NCBI GenBank assembly: GCA_913051905.1
Contig: CAJXBY010000002.1
Span: 1-41,689, forward strand
Origin: an uncultured Gammaproteobacteria bacterium
GTDB taxonomy: Bacteria > Pseudomonadota > Gammaproteobacteria > Arenicellales > UBA868
DNA: 41,689 nucleotides
Direction of reading: 5' to 3'
Under the pieces are notes generated by a model. The model was not told where the DNA came from, ran no database searches, and saw only the letters and a list, made by a program, of their open reading frames with translations. This document shows positions 33,957-41,689 of the stretch, one piece after another. Both the position numbers and the translations under genes were made by a program. Position 1 is the first letter of the stretch, and each line of letters starts with the position of its first letter.

Positions 33957-34475
33957 ATGAACTGTAATTCAACCCCAATACAATCCATTCACAGGCCTTT
34001 GCAATGGGGCGTTTCATTGATTGAATTGCTGATTGCCGTGGCAATTCTTGGTGTGATCGCCTACATTGCCCTGCCGATCTATACCAACTACTACGAACGG
34101 GCAAAAATCACAGAAGCCTTATCGCTAGTCGAGATCGCGAAGAAAGCCATGGAGGAGTACCACGGCATTCATGGCGAATTCCCAAAAACAAATAGCAAAG
34201 CCGGAATCCCCCATCACAATCAAATAAAAGGGGACTATGTAAGGAGGGTCAAAATACAACCATATAGGCGATGGAAGGAACCTGCCATAAGGATGAATTT
34301 AGTGGGAAACCCTGATACATGGGGAGATAGAGCAACGTTGTTTTGGACACCATCTTTAATGGGCGGATCCATCGTTTGGACCTGCTGCTGGGAGCGATTT
34401 GACGGAGGTGACAATAACCGGTTCATTCCAAAATTCTGCCCCAATAAAGCGAACCGAAGAAGATGCCCACCTTAA
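33957..34475 (+). CDS. Type IV pilin-like protein (prepilin)
   Basis: The 172-residue prepilin has an 18-residue leader ending in Gly18. A GVSLIELLIAVAILGVIAYI segment follows, with Glu at mature position 5 and a hydrophobic helix, then ALPIYTNYYERAKITEALSL. Position +1 is Val instead of the usual Phe. The C-terminal half carries Cys residues in WTCCW and FIPKFCPNK, which fit the disulfide-bonded D-region of pilins. From about residue 75 the codons shift sharply to AT-rich and rare types (AGG, AGA, ATA, TTA), unlike all neighbours. It is adjacent to the convergent pilB gene. It may be a major or minor pilin. Confidence 0.85.
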   Translation: MNCNSTPIQSIHRPLQWGVSLIELLIAVAILGVIAYIALPIYTNYYERAKITEALSLVEIAKKAMEEYHGIHGEFPKTNSKAGIPHHNQIKGDYVRRVKIQPYRRWKEPAIRMNLVGNPDTWGDRATLFWTPSLMGGSIVWTCCWERFDGGDNNRFIPKFCPNKANRRRCPP

Positions 34476-34678
34476 GACCAATGAAATCTGTACCGATGAC
34501 GACCACGAACGACTGAGTTCAGCTATAACACAGGTCTATCCTTGGCGTCGGTCTCCCCGCCCGGATTAATTCAGTTTGGCTGCCCAACAGCGCCTAAACA
34601 GATTGGACTACCGAAATTCAGGGTCGATTCAGGTTATTATTTTGAACGGGTTGGAGGTCACTACCCGACCAACTACAC
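34476..34678. other. Intergenic stretch between convergent pilin and pilB genes
   Basis: No clear gene is seen. The +1 frame relative to the pilin is open from GTG 34408 to TAA 34569 (53 codons, charged and Cys-containing), but it has no usable ribosome-binding site. The remainder shows no strong hairpin or repeat. Confidence 0.4.
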
Positions 34679-36427
34679 TCAGCGACTGCAGACCGAAAGC
34701 ACCTGTGTCAGATCAGTATCGCCGCTCAAGCATTTCTCAAACCCGTCATGGAGCAGCGTATTCATCCCAGCCTTTTCAGCGATAGTCCGGATCTCGGCCG
34801 TAGAAGCTTTGCGCTGCATCGCACTACGGATGTTATCGTCATTGATCAGGAGTTCGTGTAAGGCTAACCGTCCACGGTATCCTGTCCGTTCGCAGAACCT
34901 ACATCCTCTAGATCGCCAGAGTTTCAGCCTGCCAAGTCGAGCTGCCGTGTCGATGATTTTCTCGCCGAGGTGCCCTACAAGCTCCTCGTATTCGGGTCCT
35001 GTTGGAATGTGTTCCTCGCGACAGCGGTGACACAAACGTCGCGCCAGCCGCTGCGACAGAATCCCCAGCAACGCATCTGAGAAAGAAAAAGGGTCCAATC
35101 CCATATCTATCAACCGGGTAATAGTCTCTGGTGCAGTATTCGTGTGCAGGGTTGACAGTACCAGATGTCCAGTGAGCGAGGCCTCGATCGCCATATGCGC
35201 TGTTTCCTGATCACGCATCTCGCCAACCATAATGGTGTCTGGGTCGGCCCGCAGAAACGAGCGCATCGCAGCCGCGAAAGAAAGACCGATCTGTGGCTGC
35301 ACCTGAAGCTGTCGCAACCCGGGTTGTGTTATCTCAACTGGATCCTCGACCGTCCAGATTTTCTTTTTGACATCATTTACATCTGCGAGCATCGAATGCA
35401 AGGTGGTCGTCTTGCCGGACCCGGTCGGTCCAACCGCCAGTACCAGGCCATAAGGCATGCGCACCAGTTTTTCAATATTTCGAAGATTGGCAGTGTTCAG
35501 GCCCATCTCACTCAAAGGCAGGGCCCCGTGTCCAGCCAGGATTCTCAGCACAACATCTTCATTTTCTCCGGCTGTGGGCAAGGTTACCATCCGCAGTTCG
35601 ACCTCGCTTTCGCCGAACGGAAACCGGATTTTTCCATCCTGCGGCAATCGCCGTTCCGCAATATTGAGACGAGCCATAATTTTTAATCGCGCGATGACCG
35701 TATCACGATATTCAGCTGGAACCCGCCTGTAGGGACGCATTTGACCGTCGATACGAAAGCGGATGACAAACTCCTCCCGATCACCATAAGGCTCAAAATG
35801 AATATCCGAGGCCCGCTCACGGATGGCATCGACGATGAAACGGTTGACTAGCCTGATCACAATGGCGTCATCACCCTGAACATTGCCCGACTCAGGACGT
35901 CCACCCAGGTTCCGTAGAAAAGAATTAAAGTCTTCTGTGATCTCCTGATTCATGAATAATTCATGAATCTTAAAATTGATCTGTTCGGGATTCGCGACAA
36001 CTTCGACGACACGCTTCCGACAGGCAAACTGCACGGCATCGGTGGCCTCAGTATTCAGTGGATCCCCGATGGCTATCGTCACCGAGTTGTTGTCGGCTCG
36101 AATCGGATAGACCTGGTGTTCACGGATCAACTCAGCAGGCACATCTTTTAATGCCGACGAATCGACATTTTCTTGATCAAGATCGATGTAAGGCAGTCCC
36201 AGCCGGGCAGCCAACGCTTGGGCCACGTTGGCCTCCTCAACGACACCCATCTCGACCAGCACCTCACCCAGACGCTTGCCTTTTTCGCGCTTCTGCTGTT
36301 TTAGGGCAACCTGGATTTCCATTTCGGTCGCAAGGCCTTCGTTCACCAGCACCTCACCCAGACGAAGCCGGCGCCGGTTGCTGCGATCGGCAGGCCTATT
36401 TATAGCTCCAATGTTCCCCTGGTTCAT
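34679..36427 (-). CDS. pilB: Type IV pilus extension ATPase PilB/MshE-type with N-terminal MshEN domain
   Basis: This cytoplasmic hexameric ATPase powers pilus assembly. The 582-residue protein has two consecutive RLGEVLV-type repeats (22-45 and 51-75) that form an MshEN domain, the c-di-GMP-binding module first defined in MshE. The ATPase core follows: Walker A GPTGSGKT (333-340), Asp box TVEDPVE (359-365), Walker B DTIMVGEMRD (397-406), His box STLHTN (425-430), and the zinc tetracysteine Cys466, Cys469, Cys509 and Cys512. The C-terminus is complete. Neighbouring genes encode a pilin and two c-di-GMP turnover proteins, which fits c-di-GMP control of pilus extension. MshE or GspE assignment cannot be excluded; pilC and pilD are not in the window. 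Confidence 0.93.
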   Translation of the reverse strand: MNQGNIGAINRPADRSNRRRLRLGEVLVNEGLATEMEIQVALKQQKREKGKRLGEVLVEMGVVEEANVAQALAARLGLPYIDLDQENVDSSALKDVPAELIREHQVYPIRADNNSVTIAIGDPLNTEATDAVQFACRKRVVEVVANPEQINFKIHELFMNQEITEDFNSFLRNLGGRPESGNVQGDDAIVIRLVNRFIVDAIRERASDIHFEPYGDREEFVIRFRIDGQMRPYRRVPAEYRDTVIARLKIMARLNIAERRLPQDGKIRFPFGESEVELRMVTLPTAGENEDVVLRILAGHGALPLSEMGLNTANLRNIEKLVRMPYGLVLAVGPTGSGKTTTLHSMLADVNDVKKKIWTVEDPVEITQPGLRQLQVQPQIGLSFAAAMRSFLRADPDTIMVGEMRDQETAHMAIEASLTGHLVLSTLHTNTAPETITRLIDMGLDPFSFSDALLGILSQRLARRLCHRCREEHIPTGPEYEELVGHLGEKIIDTAARLGRLKLWRSRGCRFCERTGYRGRLALHELLINDDNIRSAMQRKASTAEIRTIAEKAGMNTLLHDGFEKCLSGDTDLTQVLSVCSR

Positions 36428-36532
36428 TTTGCTTTTCCTACGTTGGATAACACTTCAGACGTGGCTGAGCGGACTAGATACTATCGATTGATCGCGGCGA
36501 AATCCATTCAAAAGTTGAAAGATTCACGGCTA

Positions 36533-36561
36533 TTTAACCTCAAAAGTGTATACTCTATGAT
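36533..36561 (+). promoter_or_regulatory. Putative promoter of the HTH gene
   Basis: TTTAAC (36533-36538), a 17-base spacer and TATGAT (36556-36561) lie in the AT-rich part of the divergent pilB/HTH region. The -35 match is weak. Confidence 0.3.
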
Positions 36562-36625
36562 TTAAAGAGACAATCAAACTGCTGCAAGTATCTGCCCTAC
36601 CGCAGGATACGGCGACCATGAAGCT

Positions 36626-37096
36626 ATGGCCACTGAACCACCATACATTGATTTTGCCACAAGACTGATTGAAGCCATGACCGAAGCGGGCTATGACGCT
36701 CGACCGGGCAGCTGGTCACGCATTCCGGTTGAGATCGAACCGCTTCGGCGCGAGGCCGGTGCCCGAAGCCTGACCACGGCCAGAAAATACCTGGAAGGCA
36801 GTGCTTTCCCCAGGCGACACCGCCTCGAACGTATCGCTGAGTGGCTGCGGGTGAATGTCGAGTGGCTGGCAAGCGGTAACGGCCCCCGTCACGCCGGCTC
36901 CACGGAGCCCGTGGGTCCGGACCTGCCGGAGGAGGCCCTGGCCCTCGCTCGTGCCTGGGCCAGTCTGCCAAGACACTATCGGGAACCGATTCGAAGCTGG
37001 ATCATCATGGCATCGATTCACGACCAACTACCCGAAGAACTCAAGCAGCTGCCCCCCAGCGCACAGGGACTTGAGCGGCGCAAGCGTAAACGCTAG
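36626..37096 (+). CDS. Small HTH-domain protein (phage-repressor/XRE-like)
   Basis: The product has 156 residues. The segment LTTARKYLEGSAFPRRHRLE (49-68) followed by RIAEWLRVNVEWLASGNGP (69-87) reads as the recognition helix and following turn of a Cro/CI-like DNA-binding domain; VEWL(A/L)xGxGP is common in phage-type repressors and their chromosomal relatives. The second half is helical (PEEALALARAWASLPRHYRE) with a basic tail, and no peptidase or sensory domain is seen. It is divergent from pilB and converges on the GGDEF/EAL gene, so it might regulate one of them. The start ATG at 36626 has a poor ribosome-binding site, and an out-of-frame ATG lies at 36618. Confidence 0.7.
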   Translation: MATEPPYIDFATRLIEAMTEAGYDARPGSWSRIPVEIEPLRREAGARSLTTARKYLEGSAFPRRHRLERIAEWLRVNVEWLASGNGPRHAGSTEPVGPDLPEEALALARAWASLPRHYREPIRSWIIMASIHDQLPEELKQLPPSAQGLERRKRKR

Positions 37097-37166
37097 CGGC
37101 GCAGGCCCTCATTGCACGGCTTCCGGCGCCCACCCGAATGACAAACGCCAGAAAGCCATGCTTCGT

Positions 37167-40100
37167 CTAGGCCTTTGCTTCATCTGAAACGGCAGCTGTA
37201 CCCGTCTTGGCTTCAGGATCCGCCTGCCGTACAAGCGCTTCTCGCAGCCAATTCTCGATTAGTCTCACATTCTCCCCGTCAACATACCGACGGCGGTACA
37301 ACCCAATCTTGATTGATCGCAACTGGGGCAATGTCTTGCCCGCTTCAAACACCTTCATTCCCGGCACCAGTGTCGGCTGGGTCAGCACACTGATACCGAG
37401 ACCTTGAAGGACCGCGTTCTGCAGACCGGCGATATCCGGGCTCTGGTAGGCCACGTACCAGTCCCGACCGGCAGCGTTCAGGCTTTCAACTATGCGGCGG
37501 CGATACTCACATCCTTCCGGATGCACGACCAGTGGTACCGTGTCTTGATCATTCAGCTCAAAATCGGTTGACGCCACCCAGACCGGATCAATTTCCCAGG
37601 TGTCCAACAGCCAGCTTTCGGCGCCTTCCCGTACGATAGCAACCGCACTGTCCAGCTCATCCAGAACAAGACTTTCGACCAGCAAATTGCTGAGATCACA
37701 GCGGACCGATACCGGCACGTCAGGTTTCTCTTTGCGGAAGCCTGTCATCTGGTCGTTCAAGTAAAGCAGGCCAAAATCCGTGGGCAGTCCGACACGAATT
37801 GTCTTGGTCAGGCCTGAAGAATGATCAGTGCCGTCGCTACTCCGGGGGTCAAAACATTCTGTGAACTCGGAGGGCAATAGAGGCTTACTGAAATAAAATC
37901 CCTGACCGATGTGGCAACCTAGATCTCGGAGATGCTGCATGCTCTCCTTGGTTTCGACACCTTCGGCCACGATTTTCAGTTCGAGGCTTCGCGCCAACTG
38001 AACAACCGCCCGCACGATCGCCCAGTTCTGCCGGTCTCTATTGCGGACAAACGACTGATCAATCTTCAGCTTATCGAACGGCAACCGGGCGAGATAAGAC
38101 AGACTGGAATAACCGGTGCCGAAATCATCAATCGCGATCCGGATGCCCAACGCCTTAAGTTCATCAAGCGTTTTGACGATTCGATCAATATCCTCCACCA
38201 CGATAGACTCGGTGATCTCAAGTTCAAGCCATTCAGGATCGAGACCCGTACGCGAAAGCACTTCGCGAACCTGTTCGATCAGGTCCGGCTGACGAAACTG
38301 AACGGCAGAAACGTTTACCGACATTGTCAAAGGCGGATGACCCGCGTCCTGCCACCGCCTGGCCTGTCGGCAGGCCTCCTCCAGAACCCACTTCCCTATC
38401 GGGATTATCAGCCCGCTCTCCTCGGCCACCGGTATGAATTCTGCCGGAGAGACGGGTCGAACCTCAGAATCGCCTCCAGGATCTGGCCTTGACCAGCGAA
38501 TCAGCGCCTCGGCCCCTGTCAGCCGGCCCGACCCTAAATCAATCTGTGGCTGGTAATGAAGTTCAAACTGAGACCGCTGTAGCGCGACCCTCAGTTCATT
38601 CTCGAGCTTCAGTGTCGCACCTGATCCCTTGCGGCGAGCCGATTGCCAATCGAAATAATGATAAGTATCGCTTTGTTCAGACGCATACTGAAGGGCGAGC
38701 TGGGACTTTTTCGTTAAAGTCGCTAAATCGTTCCCATCCTTTGGGTAAAGTACGATGCCACCGCTCATGCTGAACATTAATTCTTCCGTCTCAGCTGCTC
38801 CGTGACTCTTGACATGAAACGGGTATTTCATTATCTCCTGCAACAGCCGGATGGTCGCCTCGGAAGCATCTCTGGCATCCCCACTGCACAGCTCAATCAG
38901 TAAAAACTCATTTCCGGCACCCCGTCCCAGCACAATGTTCCCGGGTATAGCTTCTTTGAGCCTTAGAGCGACCTCTTTGATCAGGGCATTACCTGCTTCG
39001 GTTCCATATAACTGATCGACAACCTGAAATCGGTCGATCTTGATTCGAACGCCGTACAGCTCTTTGCCCGACTGTTCGGCATCCTGGATGGCTTTCAGGC
39101 TAAGTTGCTCGACATACTTCTGATTTGGAAGTCCTGTGACCTGGTCAGTCAGAATGAGGTGCTTCTCTCGCTCCCGTTCTTCTGTGACATCGGTATACAC
39201 CGTAATAAACCCACCGATCCCCTCATCAATCGGCGTCCCTGCGATGCTGATGATCACACCATCATTGCGCGTTCTCTCGAATTCATGAGGTTCGAACTTG
39301 CGGGCTAATGCCAGTCGATCTTCTACCAGCGTGTCGGCATCTCCCTCGCCGTACTCGCCCCGTTCAGCATTGAAACGGAACATAACTTCCATCGGTGTTC
39401 CTGGCTTGCCGAAATCTGGAGGGAAATTCTGAAGCTCCAGAAAGGCTTGATTTGCGCTCAGTAGTTTGAGATCCCGATCAAAGACAGAAATTCCCTGATT
39501 TATGAAATCAAGCGACTTCAGGGACAGCAGGCTCTCAAGGTGCGAGACCTGTGCCTCAGTCTCCCGGATCCCCTTAAGATTCTGAACGCTGGCGACGAAA
39601 ACAGGCACCCCGTCTTCGGTTATCTCTGAGACCGAGATCCCGACAGGAATCGTTGTGCCATCCCTATGCCGGCCTTCACGCTCGACACGTTGATCCTGTT
39701 GGAGAGCATCAGAATCTTCAACCCCAATTATGGAGAGGATCGATCGCCCGACAAGTTCGTCGGGTGTATAGCCAAATACTGACTCGGCCGCCCGATTGAC
39801 AGAGCGGATCAGATTTTCCCTGTCATAAGTGATCATTACATCTGCTGCCACCTCACGAACGCGATGCAGTGCGGATAGGCGTTCTTCAGCAAGACGTAAG
39901 GCTTTCTGACCCTCTCCCTTTAACTTGAACAATTCTTCTTTTGAGTGAGTCTCCTGGGTAATGTCCCTGACGGTCTCTATCGCGCCGATAATTTCGCCGC
40001 TTGCAGTCTTCAATTGTTGGGCAGAACTGGCAATGTAGGTACCGGCGTTCAGGTCGGGATGATAGGAGGGTGCGAAAATTGCACCATTCTCTAGCGTGTC

Positions 40101-41099
40101 TATAAAGAGATATTTCTTCGTGATCTCATCATCCCAATCCAATACCAGATCAATCAACATCTTGCGCCGCTCACCGTAAAAGGGTATCGCGTACTCATAA
40201 TTGTCCTTACCAAGGATATCGGCAGAGGCTATACCCGTCAGTTTTTCGATGGCCCGATTCCAATGAATTACGGTCCCCGAGGTGTTAATGGCCCACGACG
40301 GATCCATAAACTCCATCACCCCTATGAGGGACTCATACGCCTCGACGGCACTCTCCCTGATCCGGGCCCGATCCCGCCATTGAACAAGCAGGACTATGGC
40401 ACCTGAAAGCAGAACGGCAATCCCAATGATCACCGTACGTAAGAACAACAACAACTGATCGGAACCGATACTGATTGTACGGCCCAATGAAAGGCTCGCC
40501 CTACTGGAGACCTGTAACATGATCAGCTGATAGCGTGAGAGCGTGTCGCGTATCAGGTCATGCTGCTGAGTCAGCTCATGCTGTGAGTCTTTACTGGCAA
40601 TTGCCAGTAAAGGGACTTCCACCGATTTGAGGTCTGAGACGAGTCTTGCCTGAATATTGTCATATTCAGGGAGAAAATGAGCGAATAGGTCGGTACTCTC
40701 AGGCAGCTGTTCCACGGTGGAGCGAAACACATGGTATTGCCGGGTGAGCCGTGCGGAGAGCAGGTGCAGAATTTCCTGAGATGATTCTTCGGCGTCCATC
40801 TGCGCCTGACTCGCACCCGACGCTTCTTCTGCAATCTGCTCTTTGAGCATAACCAGCTTCTGGTGCAACACTAAAGTTCCTAACAGCTCCTCGAGTTTGG
40901 GAACAAGATCTGCTTCTGTCAGGATTCGGGCGTGGTCTATCGACGCACGATCACCTACGATCTTCCGGATGATATCGTCCGCATAGCGACTCGCCACAAG
41001 AACCCCAAGCAGACAGATCACGAGGCATAGCAGAAGCATGCGCCATGTCCGGCGGGCGGTTAATGTGCCTTCAATGTTCTTCGAGAATCCGCTATTCAT
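37167..41099 (-). CDS. Membrane PAS-GGDEF-EAL protein with a C-terminal LysR-type effector-binding domain
   Basis: The 1310-residue c-di-GMP enzyme has two membrane segments (about 21-37 and 216-239) bounding a helical periplasmic domain, and three PAS-like domains (about 252-380, 405-510 and 520-640). The GGDEF domain (about 645-818) is degenerate at its active loop: AGNEF (728-732). The EAL domain (about 828-1082) has the complete catalytic set: Glu864 (EALIRW), Asn929 (SVNVSA), Glu961 (LEITES), Asp991-Asp992 (DDFGTGYSSL), Lys1012, Glu1047 (AEGVET) and Gln1066. Residues about 1099-1285 then read as the effector-binding part of a LysR-type regulator (TIRVGLPTDFG, VVHPEGCEYRRRIVESLNAA, SPDIAGLQNAVLQGLGISVL) with no HTH. 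It is predicted to be a phosphodiesterase. A good promoter (41139-41167) and GGAG before the ATG support the start at 41099. Confidence 0.9.
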   Translation of the reverse strand: MNSGFSKNIEGTLTARRTWRMLLLCLVICLLGVLVASRYADDIIRKIVGDRASIDHARILTEADLVPKLEELLGTLVLHQKLVMLKEQIAEEASGASQAQMDAEESSQEILHLLSARLTRQYHVFRSTVEQLPESTDLFAHFLPEYDNIQARLVSDLKSVEVPLLAIASKDSQHELTQQHDLIRDTLSRYQLIMLQVSSRASLSLGRTISIGSDQLLLFLRTVIIGIAVLLSGAIVLLVQWRDRARIRESAVEAYESLIGVMEFMDPSWAINTSGTVIHWNRAIEKLTGIASADILGKDNYEYAIPFYGERRKMLIDLVLDWDDEITKKYLFIDTLENGAIFAPSYHPDLNAGTYIASSAQQLKTASGEIIGAIETVRDITQETHSKEELFKLKGEGQKALRLAEERLSALHRVREVAADVMITYDRENLIRSVNRAAESVFGYTPDELVGRSILSIIGVEDSDALQQDQRVEREGRHRDGTTIPVGISVSEITEDGVPVFVASVQNLKGIRETEAQVSHLESLLSLKSLDFINQGISVFDRDLKLLSANQAFLELQNFPPDFGKPGTPMEVMFRFNAERGEYGEGDADTLVEDRLALARKFEPHEFERTRNDGVIISIAGTPIDEGIGGFITVYTDVTEEREREKHLILTDQVTGLPNQKYVEQLSLKAIQDAEQSGKELYGVRIKIDRFQVVDQLYGTEAGNALIKEVALRLKEAIPGNIVLGRGAGNEFLLIELCSGDARDASEATIRLLQEIMKYPFHVKSHGAAETEELMFSMSGGIVLYPKDGNDLATLTKKSQLALQYASEQSDTYHYFDWQSARRKGSGATLKLENELRVALQRSQFELHYQPQIDLGSGRLTGAEALIRWSRPDPGGDSEVRPVSPAEFIPVAEESGLIIPIGKWVLEEACRQARRWQDAGHPPLTMSVNVSAVQFRQPDLIEQVREVLSRTGLDPEWLELEITESIVVEDIDRIVKTLDELKALGIRIAIDDFGTGYSSLSYLARLPFDKLKIDQSFVRNRDRQNWAIVRAVVQLARSLELKIVAEGVETKESMQHLRDLGCHIGQGFYFSKPLLPSEFTECFDPRSSDGTDHSSGLTKTIRVGLPTDFGLLYLNDQMTGFRKEKPDVPVSVRCDLSNLLVESLVLDELDSAVAIVREGAESWLLDTWEIDPVWVASTDFELNDQDTVPLVVHPEGCEYRRRIVESLNAAGRDWYVAYQSPDIAGLQNAVLQGLGISVLTQPTLVPGMKVFEAGKTLPQLRSIKIGLYRRRYVDGENVRLIENWLREALVRQADPEAKTGTAAVSDEAKA

Positions 41100-41138
41100 C
41101 GCGCTCCGATTCCGGCCTGACGTCTTCCGGTGGATCGC

Positions 41139-41167
41139 AAAATAGAGAATCTCTTAAATTAAGTCAA
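41139..41167 (-). promoter_or_regulatory. Putative sigma-70 promoter for the GGDEF-EAL-LysR-domain gene
   Basis: On the minus strand, TTGACT (41162-41167) and TATTTT (41139-41144) are exactly 17 bases apart in an AT-rich segment. The predicted start is about 32 bases before the ATG at 41099. Confidence 0.55.
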
Positions 41168-41289
41168 ATTTATCTCTTTTATTGTCTTTTTTATGTAGAA
41201 TTTTTCGGGCATGCTCTTCGAACCAGATTGCTATCACAGAATCTGATCAATAGAAGCACATCTTTCGCTTTTTTTTCAATGGTTTAGAA

Positions 41290-41318
41290 ACTTTCTCAAA
41301 AAGTATATTCAAGAAAGT
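41290..41318. repeat. 7-base inverted repeat in the AT-rich intergenic region
   Basis: ACTTTCT (41290-41296) and AGAAAGT (41312-41318) flank a 15-base AT-rich spacer, between the diguanylate cyclase stop and the next minus-strand gene. It may be a regulatory site or a weak terminator of the upstream gene. Nothing else recognisable lies between 41168 and 41387. Confidence 0.3.
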
Positions 41319-41387
41319 ACTAAAGAAGCCCAATCAGCAAGCCGCTTCAAGTGACAACCCGTAAACAACCCAAATTTGTAGACTTCT

Positions 41388-41689
41388 CTATTGCGTGATG
41401 ACCGCGTTTCGGCCGGAAGCTTTTGCTTTGTACAGACACTCATCCGCAACGCGAATAAGATCACCCGGCGTCTTGCCAGTGGTTGCGGGCGCACTCGTAC
41501 CGCCAATACTGACGGTGACGTGACCGCGTTCTATAGAAGAACCCGTGTGCTCAATCTGCTCAGCAATCACGGCCTCGCGCAATCGTTCACCAATCTCGCG
41601 CGCGGACTCCAATGTCGCACCGGGAAGCAGCAGCACAAACTCTTCTCCTCCATAACGGGCAATGAAGTCCTCGTACCCGCGGGCGTTGC
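41388..41689 (-). CDS. Diguanylate cyclase, C-terminal part of the GGDEF domain (partial)
   Basis: The frame is open to the window edge, so the 5' part of the gene is missing. The visible end reads FIARYGGEEFVLLLPGA, an intact GGEEF active loop, followed by VTVSIGGTSA and DECLYKAKASGRNAVI, the conserved end of the GGDEF fold. It should therefore make c-di-GMP. No I-site (RxxD) can be confirmed because the region before GGEEF is mostly outside the window. It lies upstream of the EAL protein on the same strand; an AT-rich 288-base gap with its own promoter separates them. Confidence 0.9.
   Translation of the reverse strand, partial: NARGYEDFIARYGGEEFVLLLPGATLESAREIGERLREAVIAEQIEHTGSSIERGHVTVSIGGTSAPATTGKTPGDLIRVADECLYKAKASGRNAVITQ

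Noticed and set aside
34542..35030. A 162-codon plus-strand open frame overlapping the end of pilB
   Set aside because: Most of it is antisense to the conserved PilB C-terminus, the product is Ser/Arg/Pro-rich, and there is no ribosome-binding site.
37097..37166. Possible terminator between the convergent HTH and EAL genes
   Set aside because: No stem longer than a few pairs and no T run on either strand.
1..41689. CRISPR arrays, tRNA/rRNA genes, insertion sequences, prophage or integron att sites
   Set aside because: No regularly spaced repeats, cloverleaf-like segments, transposase or integrase reading frames, or paired att-like repeats were seen.

Overview
The window looks like chromosomal DNA of a gammaproteobacterium, probably a free-living, possibly marine, heterotroph. 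Supporting this are the fused 1305-residue PurL, the dapA-purC-purL order, a TIGR02444-type protein, a type IV pilus ATPase beside a pilin gene, and an electron-transfer-flavoprotein dehydrogenase. By eye G+C is in the upper 50s percent, with AT-rich stretches inside the pilin gene and at about 41150-41350. I see no rRNA, tRNA, CRISPR array, insertion sequence or phage structural gene. No gap between genes exceeds 300 bases; the longest (41100-41387) is described as a promoter and an inverted repeat.
Layout. (1) 1-5821: the end of a VOC protein, an M24 peptidase, an SLC13-type permease with two RCK_C domains, an HSD10-like dehydrogenase, and ETF:ubiquinone oxidoreductase. (2) 5831-12423: minus-strand run S66 peptidase, dapA, purC, purL; purC and purL both appear to start at TTG, and the bamC gene that separates dapA and purC in E. 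coli is absent. (3) 12438-21036: an envelope or glycoconjugate locus. It holds an aberrant ABC exporter with a hugely expanded, motif-degenerate ATPase domain, two GT4 glycosyltransferases, a histidine phosphatase, a GNAT acetyltransferase and two paralogous MurG-like glycosyltransferases. (4) 21284-23729: an acyl-CoA ligase and a phytanoyl-CoA dioxygenase-like enzyme, converging. (5) 23891-33740: an aromatic catabolic block centred on 3-hydroxyanthranilate. NbaC (ring cleavage), NbaD (ACMS decarboxylase), NbaE (2-aminomuconate semialdehyde dehydrogenase) and NbaF (2-aminomuconate deaminase) account for conversion of 3-hydroxyanthranilate to 4-oxalocrotonate. They are accompanied by a UbiX-like flavin prenyltransferase, a FAH-family enzyme, an AmnB-like extradiol dioxygenase, a carboxymuconolactone-decarboxylase-fold protein, a second RidA protein and an HpaB-type hydroxylase that could make 3-hydroxyanthranilate from anthranilate. 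(6) 33957-41689: pilus and c-di-GMP genes. They are a pilin, a PilB ATPase with two MshEN c-di-GMP-binding repeats, a small HTH protein, a 1310-residue PAS-GGDEF-EAL protein, and the end of a diguanylate cyclase with an intact GGEEF site.
The two strongest oddities are: (a) the 1310-residue protein, whose last ~180 residues read as a LysR-type effector-binding domain placed after an intact EAL phosphodiesterase and a degenerate GGDEF (AGNEF) domain; and (b) the ABC exporter, with about 390 residues between Walker A and the signature instead of the usual ~110, three copies of a TxxxN-hh-hG motif, and replaced Q-loop, signature, Walker B Asp and H-loop residues. Several intergenic regions of the catabolic block carry well-formed inverted repeats next to or inside promoter-like sequences, although no dedicated regulator gene lies in that block.
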